7,475 nucleotides of DNA, taken from Flavobacterium sp. GTDB taxonomy: Bacteria > Bacteroidota > Bacteroidia > Flavobacteriales > Flavobacteriaceae. The notes under the pieces were generated by a model. The model saw nothing but the letters and a program-made list of their open reading frames with translations, was not told the DNA's origin and did no database searches. This document shows positions 1 to 6,161 of this stretch, in pieces. Position numbers and translations under genes: made by a program. Each line of letters starts with the position of its first letter. Positions within the stretch are counted from its first letter, which is position 1. Location of the stretch: assembly GCA_030151565.1 (NCBI GenBank), contig JASLDM010000138.1, positions 1-7,475 on the forward strand, written 5' to 3'.

Positions 1-451
1 ACCAACTACAAGTAAAACAACCAACGATGCTTTGGCAAGTTTAATCAATGGACCTGTAAGTAAAGGAGAGCAAGGTGGGCAAGGTAATGATCAGGAAGGT
101 GGTGATGCTGGGAAAATTACGGGAGATATTTATGCCAACAGCACTTATGGTAGTGGGCGTGGCGAAGGAGCAGGAAATGGTGCAAGTTGGGGGTTAAATG
201 GTCGAGCATTAGCAAGTCGCGGACAAGTGGTTCCTGATTGTAATGAGCAAGGAACTGTTGTGCTTCAAATTCGCGTAGACCGCAACGGACGCGTGATTGC
301 GGCAAACCATACTCGTGGTACTACCAATTCTGCCAAATGTCTTACAGACGCAGCCATTGCTACAGCCAAAACGTTCCGCTGGAAACCCGACACAAAAGCC
401 CCAGAGGTGCAAGTAGGGTTTATCGTAATTAACTTTAGAGTTGGAGCGTAA
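1..451 (+). CDS. TonB-family energy transducer, C-terminal part (5' end outside window)
   Basis: The reading frame is open from the left edge (first whole codon at base 2) to TAA at 449-451, giving 149 visible residues; the true start lies upstream. The first part is a Gly/Gln/Asp-rich linker (GGQGNDQEGGD, then GSGRGEGAGNG). It is followed by a compact domain with CNEQGTVVLQIRVDRNGRV and, near the end, QVGFIVINFR. That layout matches the C-terminal domain of TonB proteins, which spans the periplasm and passes proton-motive-force energy from ExbB/ExbD to outer-membrane TonB-dependent receptors. Two cysteines (in DCNEQ and KCLTD) occur at positions I associate with flavobacterial members, possibly a disulfide (inference). 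The N-terminal membrane anchor and proline-rich region are not visible. In related genomes this gene often follows exbB/tolQ and exbD; that cannot be seen here. An internal TTG at 32 is not a plausible start. folC begins 24 nt downstream, so the two are probably cotranscribed. Confidence 0.85.
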   Translation, partial: PTTSKTTNDALASLINGPVSKGEQGGQGNDQEGGDAGKITGDIYANSTYGSGRGEGAGNGASWGLNGRALASRGQVVPDCNEQGTVVLQIRVDRNGRVIAANHTRGTTNSAKCLTDAAIATAKTFRWKPDTKAPEVQVGFIVINFRVGA

Positions 452-475
452 TCGTATCTTTTATTTTTTGCAATT

Positions 476-1693
476 ATGACGTATCAAGAAACTTTGGATT
501 GGATGTTTGTACAACTTCCAATGTATCAAAGTCAAGGCGCTAGTGCCTATAAAAAAGATTTAACAAATACCCATTTATTGATTGAACACTTAGAGCAACC
601 TCAGTTGGCTTTTCCGTGTATTCACATAGCGGGTACAAATGGAAAAGGATCTACTTCATCGATGATTGCTTCTATTTTGCAGGAAGCAGGGTATAAGGTG
701 GGGCTGTATACTTCGCCTCATTTAAAAGATTTTAGAGAACGTATTAAATGTAACGGGCAGGAGATTTCAGAATCTTTTGTGTGTGACTTTATAGCGGACA
801 ATAAACCTTTTTTTGAAGCAAGTGCACTTAGTTTCTTTGAGATGACTGTGGGTATGGCTTTTTCTTATTTTAAACAAGAGCAGGTGGATATTGCGGTTAT
901 CGAAGTTGGAATGGGGGGGCGTTTGGATTCTACCAACGTCATCACGCCTTTGGTATCGGTAATTACCAACATCGGTAAAGACCATACAGCATTCTTAGGG
1001 GAGCATCTGGCGGATATTGCTATGGAAAAAGCAGGTATCATTAAACGTGGTGTTCCAGTGGTAATTGGAGAATATACAGCAGAAACCAAACCGGTGTTTG
1101 AGGCGAAGGCTATCCAGGAGCAGGCACCTATTTATTTTGCGTCAGAAACTTTTGCAGACAATACCTTGGTGTCCGATTTGCAAGGAGTTTACCAAGCTAA
1201 GAATATTCGCACCGTTCGTCAGGCTATTGCGTTGTTGCGAACGCATTTTGACATCTCAGCACAGCAAGAAGAAACAGGGTTGTTGCGTGTGGTAAAAAAC
1301 ACCAAGCTTTTAGGACGATGGCAAATACTTCAGCAAGAACCTAAAGTAATTGCAGACACGGCACATAATGAGCACGGTTTAAAAATAGTATTGGAGCAAT
1401 TGTCCAAAGAAACCTTTGAACAACTTTATATTGTTTTGGGAGTGGTAAGTGATAAGGATTTGTCTAGTATTTTGCCTTTGTTTCCAAAAGAAGCAAAATA
1501 TTTTTTTGCAAAACCAGATGTGATGCGTGGACTAGAAGCGTCGATTTTGGAGGCTAAAGCAAGCGAATATGGTTTGAAAGGAGTGGTTGTTGGTTCAATT
1601 TCAGAAGCTTATGAAAAAGCTTTGGAAGTCGCAACCCCAAAGGATTTGATCTATGTTGGCGGTAGTACTTTTGTCGTTGCAGAAATTTTATAA
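476..1693 (+). CDS. folC: Bifunctional dihydrofolate synthase / folylpolyglutamate synthase (FolC)
   Basis: This 405-residue protein has the Mur-ligase-like ATP-grasping fold of FolC. It joins glutamate to dihydropteroate to make dihydrofolate and then extends the polyglutamate tail of reduced folates, using ATP, in the cytoplasm. Visible signatures are the P-loop GTNGKGS (residues 53-59), YTSPHL (78-83), EVGMGGRLDSTN (143-154), TNIGKDH (164-170, with the metal-binding His), EKAGIIK (184-190, where K185 is the usual carbamylated lysine), and DTAHNEHG (294-301), the counterpart of the DGAHNP motif in other phyla. Length is normal for the family. The ATG at 476 is the natural start; there is no Shine-Dalgarno sequence, as is common in Bacteroidota. 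Whether this copy is bifunctional or only a folylpolyglutamate synthase cannot be told from sequence. It follows the TonB gene closely and I see no hairpin terminator after its TAA; a tRNA promoter begins 19 nt downstream. Confidence 0.96.
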   Translation: MTYQETLDWMFVQLPMYQSQGASAYKKDLTNTHLLIEHLEQPQLAFPCIHIAGTNGKGSTSSMIASILQEAGYKVGLYTSPHLKDFRERIKCNGQEISESFVCDFIADNKPFFEASALSFFEMTVGMAFSYFKQEQVDIAVIEVGMGGRLDSTNVITPLVSVITNIGKDHTAFLGEHLADIAMEKAGIIKRGVPVVIGEYTAETKPVFEAKAIQEQAPIYFASETFADNTLVSDLQGVYQAKNIRTVRQAIALLRTHFDISAQQEETGLLRVVKNTKLLGRWQILQQEPKVIADTAHNEHGLKIVLEQLSKETFEQLYIVLGVVSDKDLSSILPLFPKEAKYFFAKPDVMRGLEASILEAKASEYGLKGVVVGSISEAYEKALEVATPKDLIYVGGSTFVVAEIL

Positions 1694-1711
1694 AAAAATA
1701 TCAAATAAAGC

Positions 1712-1741
1712 TTGCATAATCAAAAATCAGTTGTATTTTTG
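1712..1741 (+). promoter_or_regulatory. Promoter of the tRNA-Val triplet
   Basis: TTG at 1712-1714 and TATTTTTG at 1734-1741 are separated by 19 nt. This fits the Bacteroidota primary sigma consensus (TTG, 17-23 nt, TAnnTTTG). Transcription would start a few bases after 1741, giving a leader of about 40 nt before the first tRNA. The motif and its surroundings resemble the promoter before the fourth tRNA-Val copy at 4035-4065. Confidence 0.75.
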
Positions 1742-1788
1742 CACCCGTAATCAAGTAAAGGTTACCACGTTCATAAGATATTTAAAAA

Positions 1789-1863
1789 GGGCGATTAGCT
1801 CAGTTGGTTCAGAGCATCTCGTTTACACCGAGAGGGTCGGGGGTTCGAATCCCTCATCGCCCA
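1789..1863 (+). tRNA. tRNA-Val (anticodon UAC), copy 1
   Basis: A complete 75-nt cloverleaf can be folded by eye. The acceptor stem is GGGCGAT/ATCGCCC with discriminator A, and the D-arm is GCTC/GAGC with loop AGTTGGTTCA. The anticodon stem is TCTCG/CGAGA with loop TTTACAC (anticodon TAC at loop positions 3-5). The T-arm is GGGGG/CCCTC around TTCGAAT. UAC reads valine GUA, and with wobble modification the other GUN codons. CCA is not encoded and must be added after transcription. It is the first of three tandem copies with one promoter and one terminator. Confidence 0.97.
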
Positions 1864-1912
1864 CACCTTTTTAAAAAAGAAACTTTATACTTGATTTTAT
1901 ATTAAGTGTTCA

Positions 1913-1987
1913 GGGCGATTAGCTCAGTTGGTTCAGAGCATCTCGTTTACACCGAGAGGGTCGGGGGTTCGAATCCCTCATCGCCCA
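1913..1987 (+). tRNA. tRNA-Val (anticodon UAC), copy 2
   Basis: Base-for-base identical to copy 1 over all 75 nt, including the TAC anticodon in loop TTTACAC and the TTCGAAT T-loop. It has no promoter box of its own in the 49-nt spacer upstream, so it should be released from the common precursor. CCA is not encoded. Confidence 0.97.
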
Positions 1988-2036
1988 CAAGATTTTTTAA
2001 AAATAAAACCTATACTTGATTTATATTAAGTGTTCA

Positions 2037-2111
2037 GGGCGATTAGCTCAGTTGGTTCAGAGCATCTCGTTTACACCGAGAGGGTCGGGGGTTCGAATCC
2101 CTCATCGCCCA
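2037..2111 (+). tRNA. tRNA-Val (anticodon UAC), copy 3
   Basis: Identical to copies 1 and 2. It is the last gene of the array; a strong intrinsic terminator begins 13 nt after its discriminator base. Its downstream flank does not resemble the inter-tRNA spacer, which marks the end of the duplicated unit. Confidence 0.97.
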
Positions 2112-2124
2112 CTACTTCTCAAAA

Positions 2125-2160
2125 CCTGTGATTTTACAATCACAGGCTTTTTTGTTTTTA
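2125..2160 (+). terminator. Intrinsic terminator of the tRNA-Val array
   Basis: CCTGTGATT (2125-2133) pairs perfectly with AATCACAGG (2138-2146) around a TTAC loop, giving a 9-bp stem. It is followed by C and a T-rich tract (TTTTTTGTTTTT). Position directly after the third tRNA and the uninterrupted stem make this a convincing Rho-independent terminator. Confidence 0.9.
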
Positions 2161-2395
2161 CTACTTTCCTTTGTGTTTGGTTTGGCTTCTAATTGCTGCG
2201 TTTACTAGGGTAATCTTTACTGTTGCATTTGTTTAAAATCTCTTAACTAGGGCGTACGTGTCGTGTGTCATTTCGAATTTCTTTCAGCTCTATGCTTCAT
2301 CCATTAAGTGATGATACCATACTGCGAATGTAGGATCAGGTACAAAAGTTGAGGGGTAGTAAGGTGTCTACTTTGTTTATGATTTGGTTTTGTAT

Positions 2396-2429
2396 GGTAC
2401 TTGTTCGGGGCTTGTTCGAGACAAGTACC
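2396..2429. repeat. Inverted repeat with nested direct repeat
   Basis: GGTACTTGT (2396-2404) and ACAAGTACC (2421-2429) are perfect reverse complements, 9 bp, around a 16-nt loop. Inside, CTTGTTCG occurs twice (2400-2407 and 2411-2418). The 3' ACAAG can therefore pair either with the outer CTTGT or with the nearer CTTGT at 2411-2415 through a 5-nt TCGAG loop. There is no T-tract directly after it, so it is not a typical terminator. It may belong to an interspersed repeat family or be a protein-binding site; the function is unknown. Confidence 0.7.
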
Positions 2430-2723
2430 ACAGACGCTCGGAAATCGGCTTTTTTTCGGTAGGTGTGTGGTGCGAATGTGGTGGTTGTCTGGTAGTAGGT
2501 GCGTATAAGCTAGTATTGATGCGGGTTTGAGGTGGGTGAAATGGTTCAATATGTTAGAGAATGGTGTACAGGTTTTGACTTTTTTGGGAAGGTAAAATGC
2601 AGTTGGATGTTTTAAGAGGTGCTGGTATTTTTTGTTGCTTTTTTAATGAGTTCCTGTGTTGGGAGTGGTTTTTTATAGGTTTAAAAGTTGTTTTAGAGCA
2701 ATTTAAAGAGAGATTGTGTTGTT

Positions 2724-2754
2724 TTGAGGAGTTGGTTGGCTGGGTGTAGATTTG
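2724..2754 (+). promoter_or_regulatory. Possible promoter upstream of the DyP peroxidase
   Basis: TTG at 2724-2726 and TAGATTTG at 2747-2754, 20 nt apart, match the Bacteroidota consensus in sequence and spacing. It would give a leader of roughly 180 nt before the peroxidase ATG. The surrounding DNA is very rich in G and T, so TTG and TTTG motifs arise easily by chance, and I treat it only as a candidate. Confidence 0.3.
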
Positions 2755-2937
2755 GTTTCTTAAAACAAGTTTATGTTGTAAACGCGTGATGGGATGAGGG
2801 TTTTTGCTGGAAATCTAGATTCGTTTTCGCTTGTGTGCTTGGCTTTTTATCAGTAATTTTAAGCTGTTGGAAAACTTTATGGATTTTATAAAGAGTTGCG
2901 GCAACACTTAATTAACGATAGTACAAAAAGATTTTAT

Positions 2938-3861
2938 ATGTATAGTAATTCACAAAAAGTATTAGACGATACCAATACAAATACGGTATTTATGGTTTGG
3001 AATTTTAAGCAGGGTATCGTGGTTGACGAAGCTTTTAAAGAGCTTTGTACACGGGTGATAAACCTGAATAACTCTGCGGCTATTCGATTTCCAAATTCAC
3101 AAACCAGTGTGGTGATGGGGATTGGGTTTAATGCTTGGCATAAATTAGGGTTATCACAACCGTTGCCTAAGGAATTTGAAGCGTTTGAGGCTATTGTAGG
3201 GGAGAAACATACGGCGGTGGCTACTCCAGGCGATTTGCATTTTCACGTACGTGCTCGTGAGAATAGTTATGCAATTGATGCGGCTACCAGTTTGGCTGCT
3301 ATTTTGCAAGATGTAGCAGACTGTGTTGAGGAAGTACACGGCTTTCGATATTGGGATGGCCGCAGTATCTTGGGGTTTGTAGATGGAACGGAGAATCCAC
3401 AAGGCGAGGAGCGTGCCTTTTTTGGACTGATTGGTGATGAGGATCCTGCATTTAAAGGGGGTAGTTATTTGTTTGTTCAAAAATACTTACACGATATGAC
3501 GGCTTGGCGCGGTATGTCTGTAGCGGAGCAAGAAAAGGTAATCGGGCGATCTAAGGCAGATGATATTGAGATGTCTGATGCGGTAAAACCAACCAACTCG
3601 CATTCGGCTTTGGCTAATGTAGGCGATGATTTAAAAATTGTGCGTGATAATATGCCGTTTGGAAAGGTGGGAACAAATGAAATGGGGACTTACTTTATTT
3701 CGTATTCAAGTTCGTTTGAAACGGTAAAGAAAATGTTGACCAATATGTTTGTTGGTGATCCAGTAGGTAATTATGATCGTATTTTGGACTTTAGTACAGC
3801 GCAAACGGGATCTTTGTTTTTTGTTCCTACTATTGCAATGCTTGAGGAATTTGCAGAGTAG
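2938..3861 (+). CDS. DyP-type haem peroxidase, YfeX/EfeB-like
   Basis: The 307-residue product from the ATG at 2938 has the hallmarks of dye-decolourising peroxidases. These are GFVDGTENP (from residue 146; GxxDG motif with catalytic D149), NSHSALANV with H222 as the likely axial haem ligand, and IVRDNMPFG with R236 as the likely distal arginine. These enzymes use H2O2 to oxidise porphyrins, dyes and other electron donors; physiological substrates are often uncertain. There is no signal peptide or Tat motif, so it should be cytosolic like YfeX (about 300 residues) rather than exported like EfeB. The frame opens further to a TTG at 2896, but the added 14 residues look non-native, and the ATG gives the usual family length. 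The C-terminus (TGSLFFVPT, then a short acidic tail) is ordinary for the family and shows no encapsulin-cargo peptide. It stands alone between two tRNA-Val units, with no encapsulin or iron-uptake gene beside it. Confidence 0.92.
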   Translation: MYSNSQKVLDDTNTNTVFMVWNFKQGIVVDEAFKELCTRVINLNNSAAIRFPNSQTSVVMGIGFNAWHKLGLSQPLPKEFEAFEAIVGEKHTAVATPGDLHFHVRARENSYAIDAATSLAAILQDVADCVEEVHGFRYWDGRSILGFVDGTENPQGEERAFFGLIGDEDPAFKGGSYLFVQKYLHDMTAWRGMSVAEQEKVIGRSKADDIEMSDAVKPTNSHSALANVGDDLKIVRDNMPFGKVGTNEMGTYFISYSSSFETVKKMLTNMFVGDPVGNYDRILDFSTAQTGSLFFVPTIAMLEEFAE

Positions 3862-3986
3862 TTTTGCTTTTACATTGATATACGGCGTGTTACGGAATGT
3901 TTTCTGTGTTTGGGATGTTTTTGGCATCTAAACGAGGTCAAGGATGCAAGTGCTTTGTGTTTGGTGCGTTTGAGGTTTAAATAATT

Positions 3987-4022
3987 CACTATGAGGACGA
4001 AGCAAAATAGTGTTTCTTTTTT
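3987..4022 (+). terminator. Weak candidate terminator after the DyP gene
   Basis: CACTAT (3987-3992) pairs with ATAGTG (4007-4012) around a 14-nt loop and is followed by TTTCTTTTTT. The stem is only 6 bp and AT-rich and lies 125 nt after the stop codon, so it is a weak candidate. No better hairpin is visible between the peroxidase and the next promoter. Confidence 0.3.
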
Positions 4023-4034
4023 ATAAAAAAATGT

Positions 4035-4065
4035 TTGTATAAATCGAAAAAGCAACTTAAATTTG
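4035..4065 (+). promoter_or_regulatory. Promoter of the solitary tRNA-Val
   Basis: TTG at 4035-4037 and TAAATTTG at 4058-4065 are 20 nt apart, a full match to the Bacteroidota consensus. The -7 box is followed by CACC, exactly as in the promoter of the tRNA triplet (TTTGCACC in both), and both -33 boxes are followed by closely similar A-rich sequence (CATAATC and TATAAATC). Transcription from here gives a leader of about 75 nt before the tRNA. Confidence 0.75.
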
Positions 4066-4147
4066 CACCACTGAAAAACGAAATAGACGGTGTTTCTGTT
4101 TGCAAGTTTGGAAGTACTCAAGCCTTATGCGTAAGCATTGCGTTTAA

Positions 4148-4222
4148 GGGCGATTAGCTCAGTTGGTTCAGAGCATCTCGTTTACACCGAGAGGGTCGGG
4201 GGTTCGAATCCCTCATCGCCCA
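4148..4222 (+). tRNA. tRNA-Val (anticodon UAC), solitary copy 4
   Basis: Identical over all 75 nt to the three tandem copies 2 kb upstream, with the same acceptor stem, TAC anticodon and T-arm, and no encoded CCA. Unlike those it is a one-gene unit with its own promoter (4035-4065) and terminator (4230-4268). Its immediate flanks do not match the inter-tRNA spacers of the array, so only the tRNA itself is shared. Confidence 0.97.
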
Positions 4223-4229
4223 CGAAAGT

Positions 4230-4268
4230 AACGTCTTTTAGATTATTCTAAAAGGCGTTTTTTGTTTT
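4230..4268 (+). terminator. Intrinsic terminator of the solitary tRNA-Val
   Basis: AACGTCTTTTAGA (4230-4242) pairs with TCTAAAAGGCGTT (4247-4259) around loop TTAT. This is a 13-bp stem with one G-T wobble, running directly into a T-rich tract (TTTTTTGTTTT). It lies 7 nt after the tRNA and separates it from argS. Confidence 0.92.
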
Positions 4269-4340
4269 AATTACCTGCTGTGGAGTGGTTTTAGTGTAAA
4301 ATGTTTAGGTGGCTTCTTCTCGTTTTACCGAAATAAAAAT

Positions 4341-4348
4341 TATCTTTG
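4341..4348 (+). promoter_or_regulatory. Probable -7 box of the argS promoter
   Basis: TATCTTTG matches the Bacteroidota TAnnTTTG element and sits 22 nt before the argS ATG, predicting a short leader. No clear TTG lies 17-23 nt upstream; the region there reads TTCTCGTTTT, so the -33 half is weak. The preceding terminator makes a promoter in this gap necessary unless argS depends on read-through. Confidence 0.5.
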
Positions 4349-4370
4349 TAGCTTAATAAATTTAAAAGAA

Positions 4371-6149
4371 ATGACATTAAATCAGATTCTAACTCCACAA
4401 ATCGAAAAGGCGATACAAGATTTGTATCAAGTAACTGTTGATAAAGTTGAATATCAAGCGACTAGAAAAGAGTTTGAAGGAGATATTACGGTAGTTATCT
4501 TTCCTTTTTTAAAACAAATTAAAGGGAATCCAGTAGAGATTGGAACCAAAATAGGAGACTATTTGGTTGCGAATACTACGGTAATTGATCGGTTTAATGT
4601 TGTTAAAGGATTTTTAAACCTTGTGGTTGCTGATGCGTATTATTTAGACTTCTTTGGAAGCATCCGCAACGAAGCGCACTTTGGTTTTCAAACTCCAACA
4701 GAAAATGAGCAAGCGGTATTGGTAGAGTATTCTTCTCCAAATACCAACAAGCCTCTTCACTTAGGACACGTTAGAAACAACCTTTTAGGTTTTTCTGTGG
4801 CTGAAATCTTAAAAGCTTCTGGTAAAAAAGTATATAAAACACAGATCATCAATGATCGTGGTATTCATATTTGTAAGTCGATGTTGGCTTGGCAAAAGTT
4901 TGGAAACGGACAAACGCCAGAGTCTACGGGCTTAAAGGGCGATAAATTGGTAGGAAACTTCTATGTTGCTTTTGACAAAGCTTACAAAGAAGAAATTCAA
5001 ACCTTGATGGCTGCTGGTAAAACAGAAGATGAGGCTAAAAAGGAAGCGCCAATTATGCAAGAAGCCAAACAAATGTTGTTGGATTGGGAAGCGGGTAAAC
5101 CAGAAGTGATTGAACTTTGGAAAACGATGAACCAATGGGTTTATGACGGTTTTGCTACGAGCTATAAAAACTTAGGGGTTGACTTTGATAAAAACTACTA
5201 TGAAAGCGAAACCTATTTGTTGGGGAAAGATGTAGTAGAGCAAGGTTTGGCGCAAGGAGTTTTTTATAAAAAAGAAGACGGATCTGTTTGGATTGACTTG
5301 ACAGAAGAAGGATTAGACGAGAAGTTGGTTTTGCGTGGCGACGGTACATCGGTGTATATTACTCAAGATATCGGTACGGCAATTCAGCGTGTTAAAGATT
5401 TCTCTGATGTAGGAGGAATGGTTTATACCGTTGGTAATGAGCAAGACTACCACTTTAAAGTGTTGTTTTTAATCTTGAAGAAATTAGGTTTTGACTGGGC
5501 AGCTAGTTTGTTCCATTTGTCTTACGGTATGGTTGATTTACCTTCAGGTAAAATGAAAAGCCGTGAAGGAACTGTGGTTGATGCAGATGATTTAATGATG
5601 GAGATGACTGCTACGGCTCAACAGATTTCGGAGGAGTTAGGTAAATTAGATGGCTACTCAGACGAGGAAAAAGCGGTTTTATACAATACGATTGGAATGG
5701 GGGCTTTGAAATACTATATCTTAAAAGTAGATCCAAAGAAACGTATTTTATTCAATCCGGAAGAGTCTGTTGACTTTGCTGGAAATACGGGACCTTTTAT
5801 TCAATATACGTATGCGCGTATCCAATCAATTTTAAGAAAAGCAACGTTTGATTACACAGCAGCTGTAACGGGTATTGCGCTTCATCCAAAAGAAAAAGAG
5901 CTGTTGAAAATTGTAGACCTGTTTCCAGAAGTGATTCAGAATGCAGCACGTACACATAGCCCAGCTTTGATTGCTAATTACACGTATGATTTGGTGCGCG
6001 AGTACAACTCTTTTTACCAATCTGTGCCAATTTTAGCAGAAGAGGATGCTACTCTTAAAATTTTCCGTGTTCAGTTATCTCAAAAAGTAGGTTGTATCAT
6101 CAAAGATGCCTTTTCGTTATTGGGTATTGAGGTGCCAAACCGTATGTAA
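4371..6149 (+). CDS. argS: Arginyl-tRNA synthetase
   Basis: This 592-residue class I aminoacyl-tRNA synthetase charges tRNA-Arg with arginine in the cytoplasm, using ATP. An N-terminal additional domain, which contacts the tRNA D-loop, covers about residues 1-110. It is followed by the catalytic Rossmann fold with SSPNTNKPLHLGH, whose HLGH (130-133) is the HIGH signature. The second signature appears as KMKSREG (from K394), the arginyl form of KMSKS, preceded by GMVDLPSG. GNTGPFIQYTYAR opens the C-terminal all-helical DALR-type anticodon-binding domain, which ends in the typical VPNRM. Length and motif order are normal and no key residue is missing. The ATG at 4371 follows an A-rich stretch (TTTAAAAGAA) rather than a Shine-Dalgarno site. 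A hydrolase gene begins 12 nt after its TAA in the same frame, and a terminator-like hairpin lies 42 nt after the TAA. Confidence 0.98.
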   Translation: MTLNQILTPQIEKAIQDLYQVTVDKVEYQATRKEFEGDITVVIFPFLKQIKGNPVEIGTKIGDYLVANTTVIDRFNVVKGFLNLVVADAYYLDFFGSIRNEAHFGFQTPTENEQAVLVEYSSPNTNKPLHLGHVRNNLLGFSVAEILKASGKKVYKTQIINDRGIHICKSMLAWQKFGNGQTPESTGLKGDKLVGNFYVAFDKAYKEEIQTLMAAGKTEDEAKKEAPIMQEAKQMLLDWEAGKPEVIELWKTMNQWVYDGFATSYKNLGVDFDKNYYESETYLLGKDVVEQGLAQGVFYKKEDGSVWIDLTEEGLDEKLVLRGDGTSVYITQDIGTAIQRVKDFSDVGGMVYTVGNEQDYHFKVLFLILKKLGFDWAASLFHLSYGMVDLPSGKMKSREGTVVDADDLMMEMTATAQQISEELGKLDGYSDEEKAVLYNTIGMGALKYYILKVDPKKRILFNPEESVDFAGNTGPFIQYTYARIQSILRKATFDYTAAVTGIALHPKEKELLKIVDLFPEVIQNAARTHSPALIANYTYDLVREYNSFYQSVPILAEEDATLKIFRVQLSQKVGCIIKDAFSLLGIEVPNRM

Positions 6150-6161
6150 TTATATATTTTA

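Larger units (their letters stand above)
1789..2111 (+). repeat. Tandem tRNA-Val array, 124-nt period
   Basis: Three identical 75-nt tRNA genes start at 1789, 1913 and 2037, exactly 124 nt apart. The two 49-nt spacers (1864-1912 and 1988-2036) are clearly related. Both end with a nearly identical stretch of about 30 nt running from TATACTTGAT to AAGTGTTCA, while their first 15-20 nt differ. Neither spacer has a TAnnTTTG box, so the array is probably one precursor transcript cut by RNases P and E/Z. The pattern indicates duplication of a tRNA-plus-spacer unit, with the tRNA held identical by selection or gene conversion. Confidence 0.9.
2161..2895. other. Gene-free spacer of about 0.7 kb, G/T-rich and C-poor
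   Basis: I find no convincing gene on either strand. Open frames here are short and have low-complexity composition (for example a His/Thr/Pro-rich 81-residue frame on the minus strand at 2304-2549) with no recognisable domain and no relatives that I know of. By hand count, 2521-2820 holds about 94 G and 17 C on the + strand, far more skewed than the flanking genes. Visible landmarks are an inverted repeat at 2396-2429 and a possible promoter at 2724-2754. It could be a decayed gene, an unrecognised RNA, or neutral spacer; nothing seen decides between them. Confidence 0.6.

Noticed and set aside
1653..1874. A 73-residue + strand frame overlapping the end of folC and the first tRNA
   Set aside because: Its C-terminal half (ISSVGSEHLVYTERVGGSNPSSPT) is simply the tRNA-Val gene translated, a well-known annotation artefact.
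1789..2111. CRISPR-like array because of regular repeats
   Set aside because: The repeats are complete tRNA genes and the spacers are related to each other rather than unique.
2304..2549. An 81-residue minus-strand frame in the gene-free spacer
   Set aside because: It is rich in His, Thr and Pro because it reads the complement of G/T-rich DNA. It has no domain, no plausible start context, and overlaps the inverted repeat.
2541..2615. A 24-codon + strand frame starting at ATG 2541
   Set aside because: It is too short, has no promoter or conserved feature nearby, and similar frames are expected by chance in this composition.
2896..2937. TTG at 2896 as the start of the DyP peroxidase
   Set aside because: The extra 14 residues are unlike the family, the ATG at 2938 gives the usual length of about 300 residues, and the TTG lies in a small palindrome.
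3802..3861. Encapsulin-targeting peptide at the DyP C-terminus
   Set aside because: The end of the protein is the ordinary family C-terminus with a short acidic tail. It lacks a GSLxIGSLK-like extension, and no encapsulin gene is adjacent.
3870..4121. An 83-residue minus-strand frame between the DyP gene and tRNA copy 4
   Set aside because: It covers the solitary tRNA promoter on the opposite strand and has no recognisable domain. Its composition reflects the T-rich + strand.
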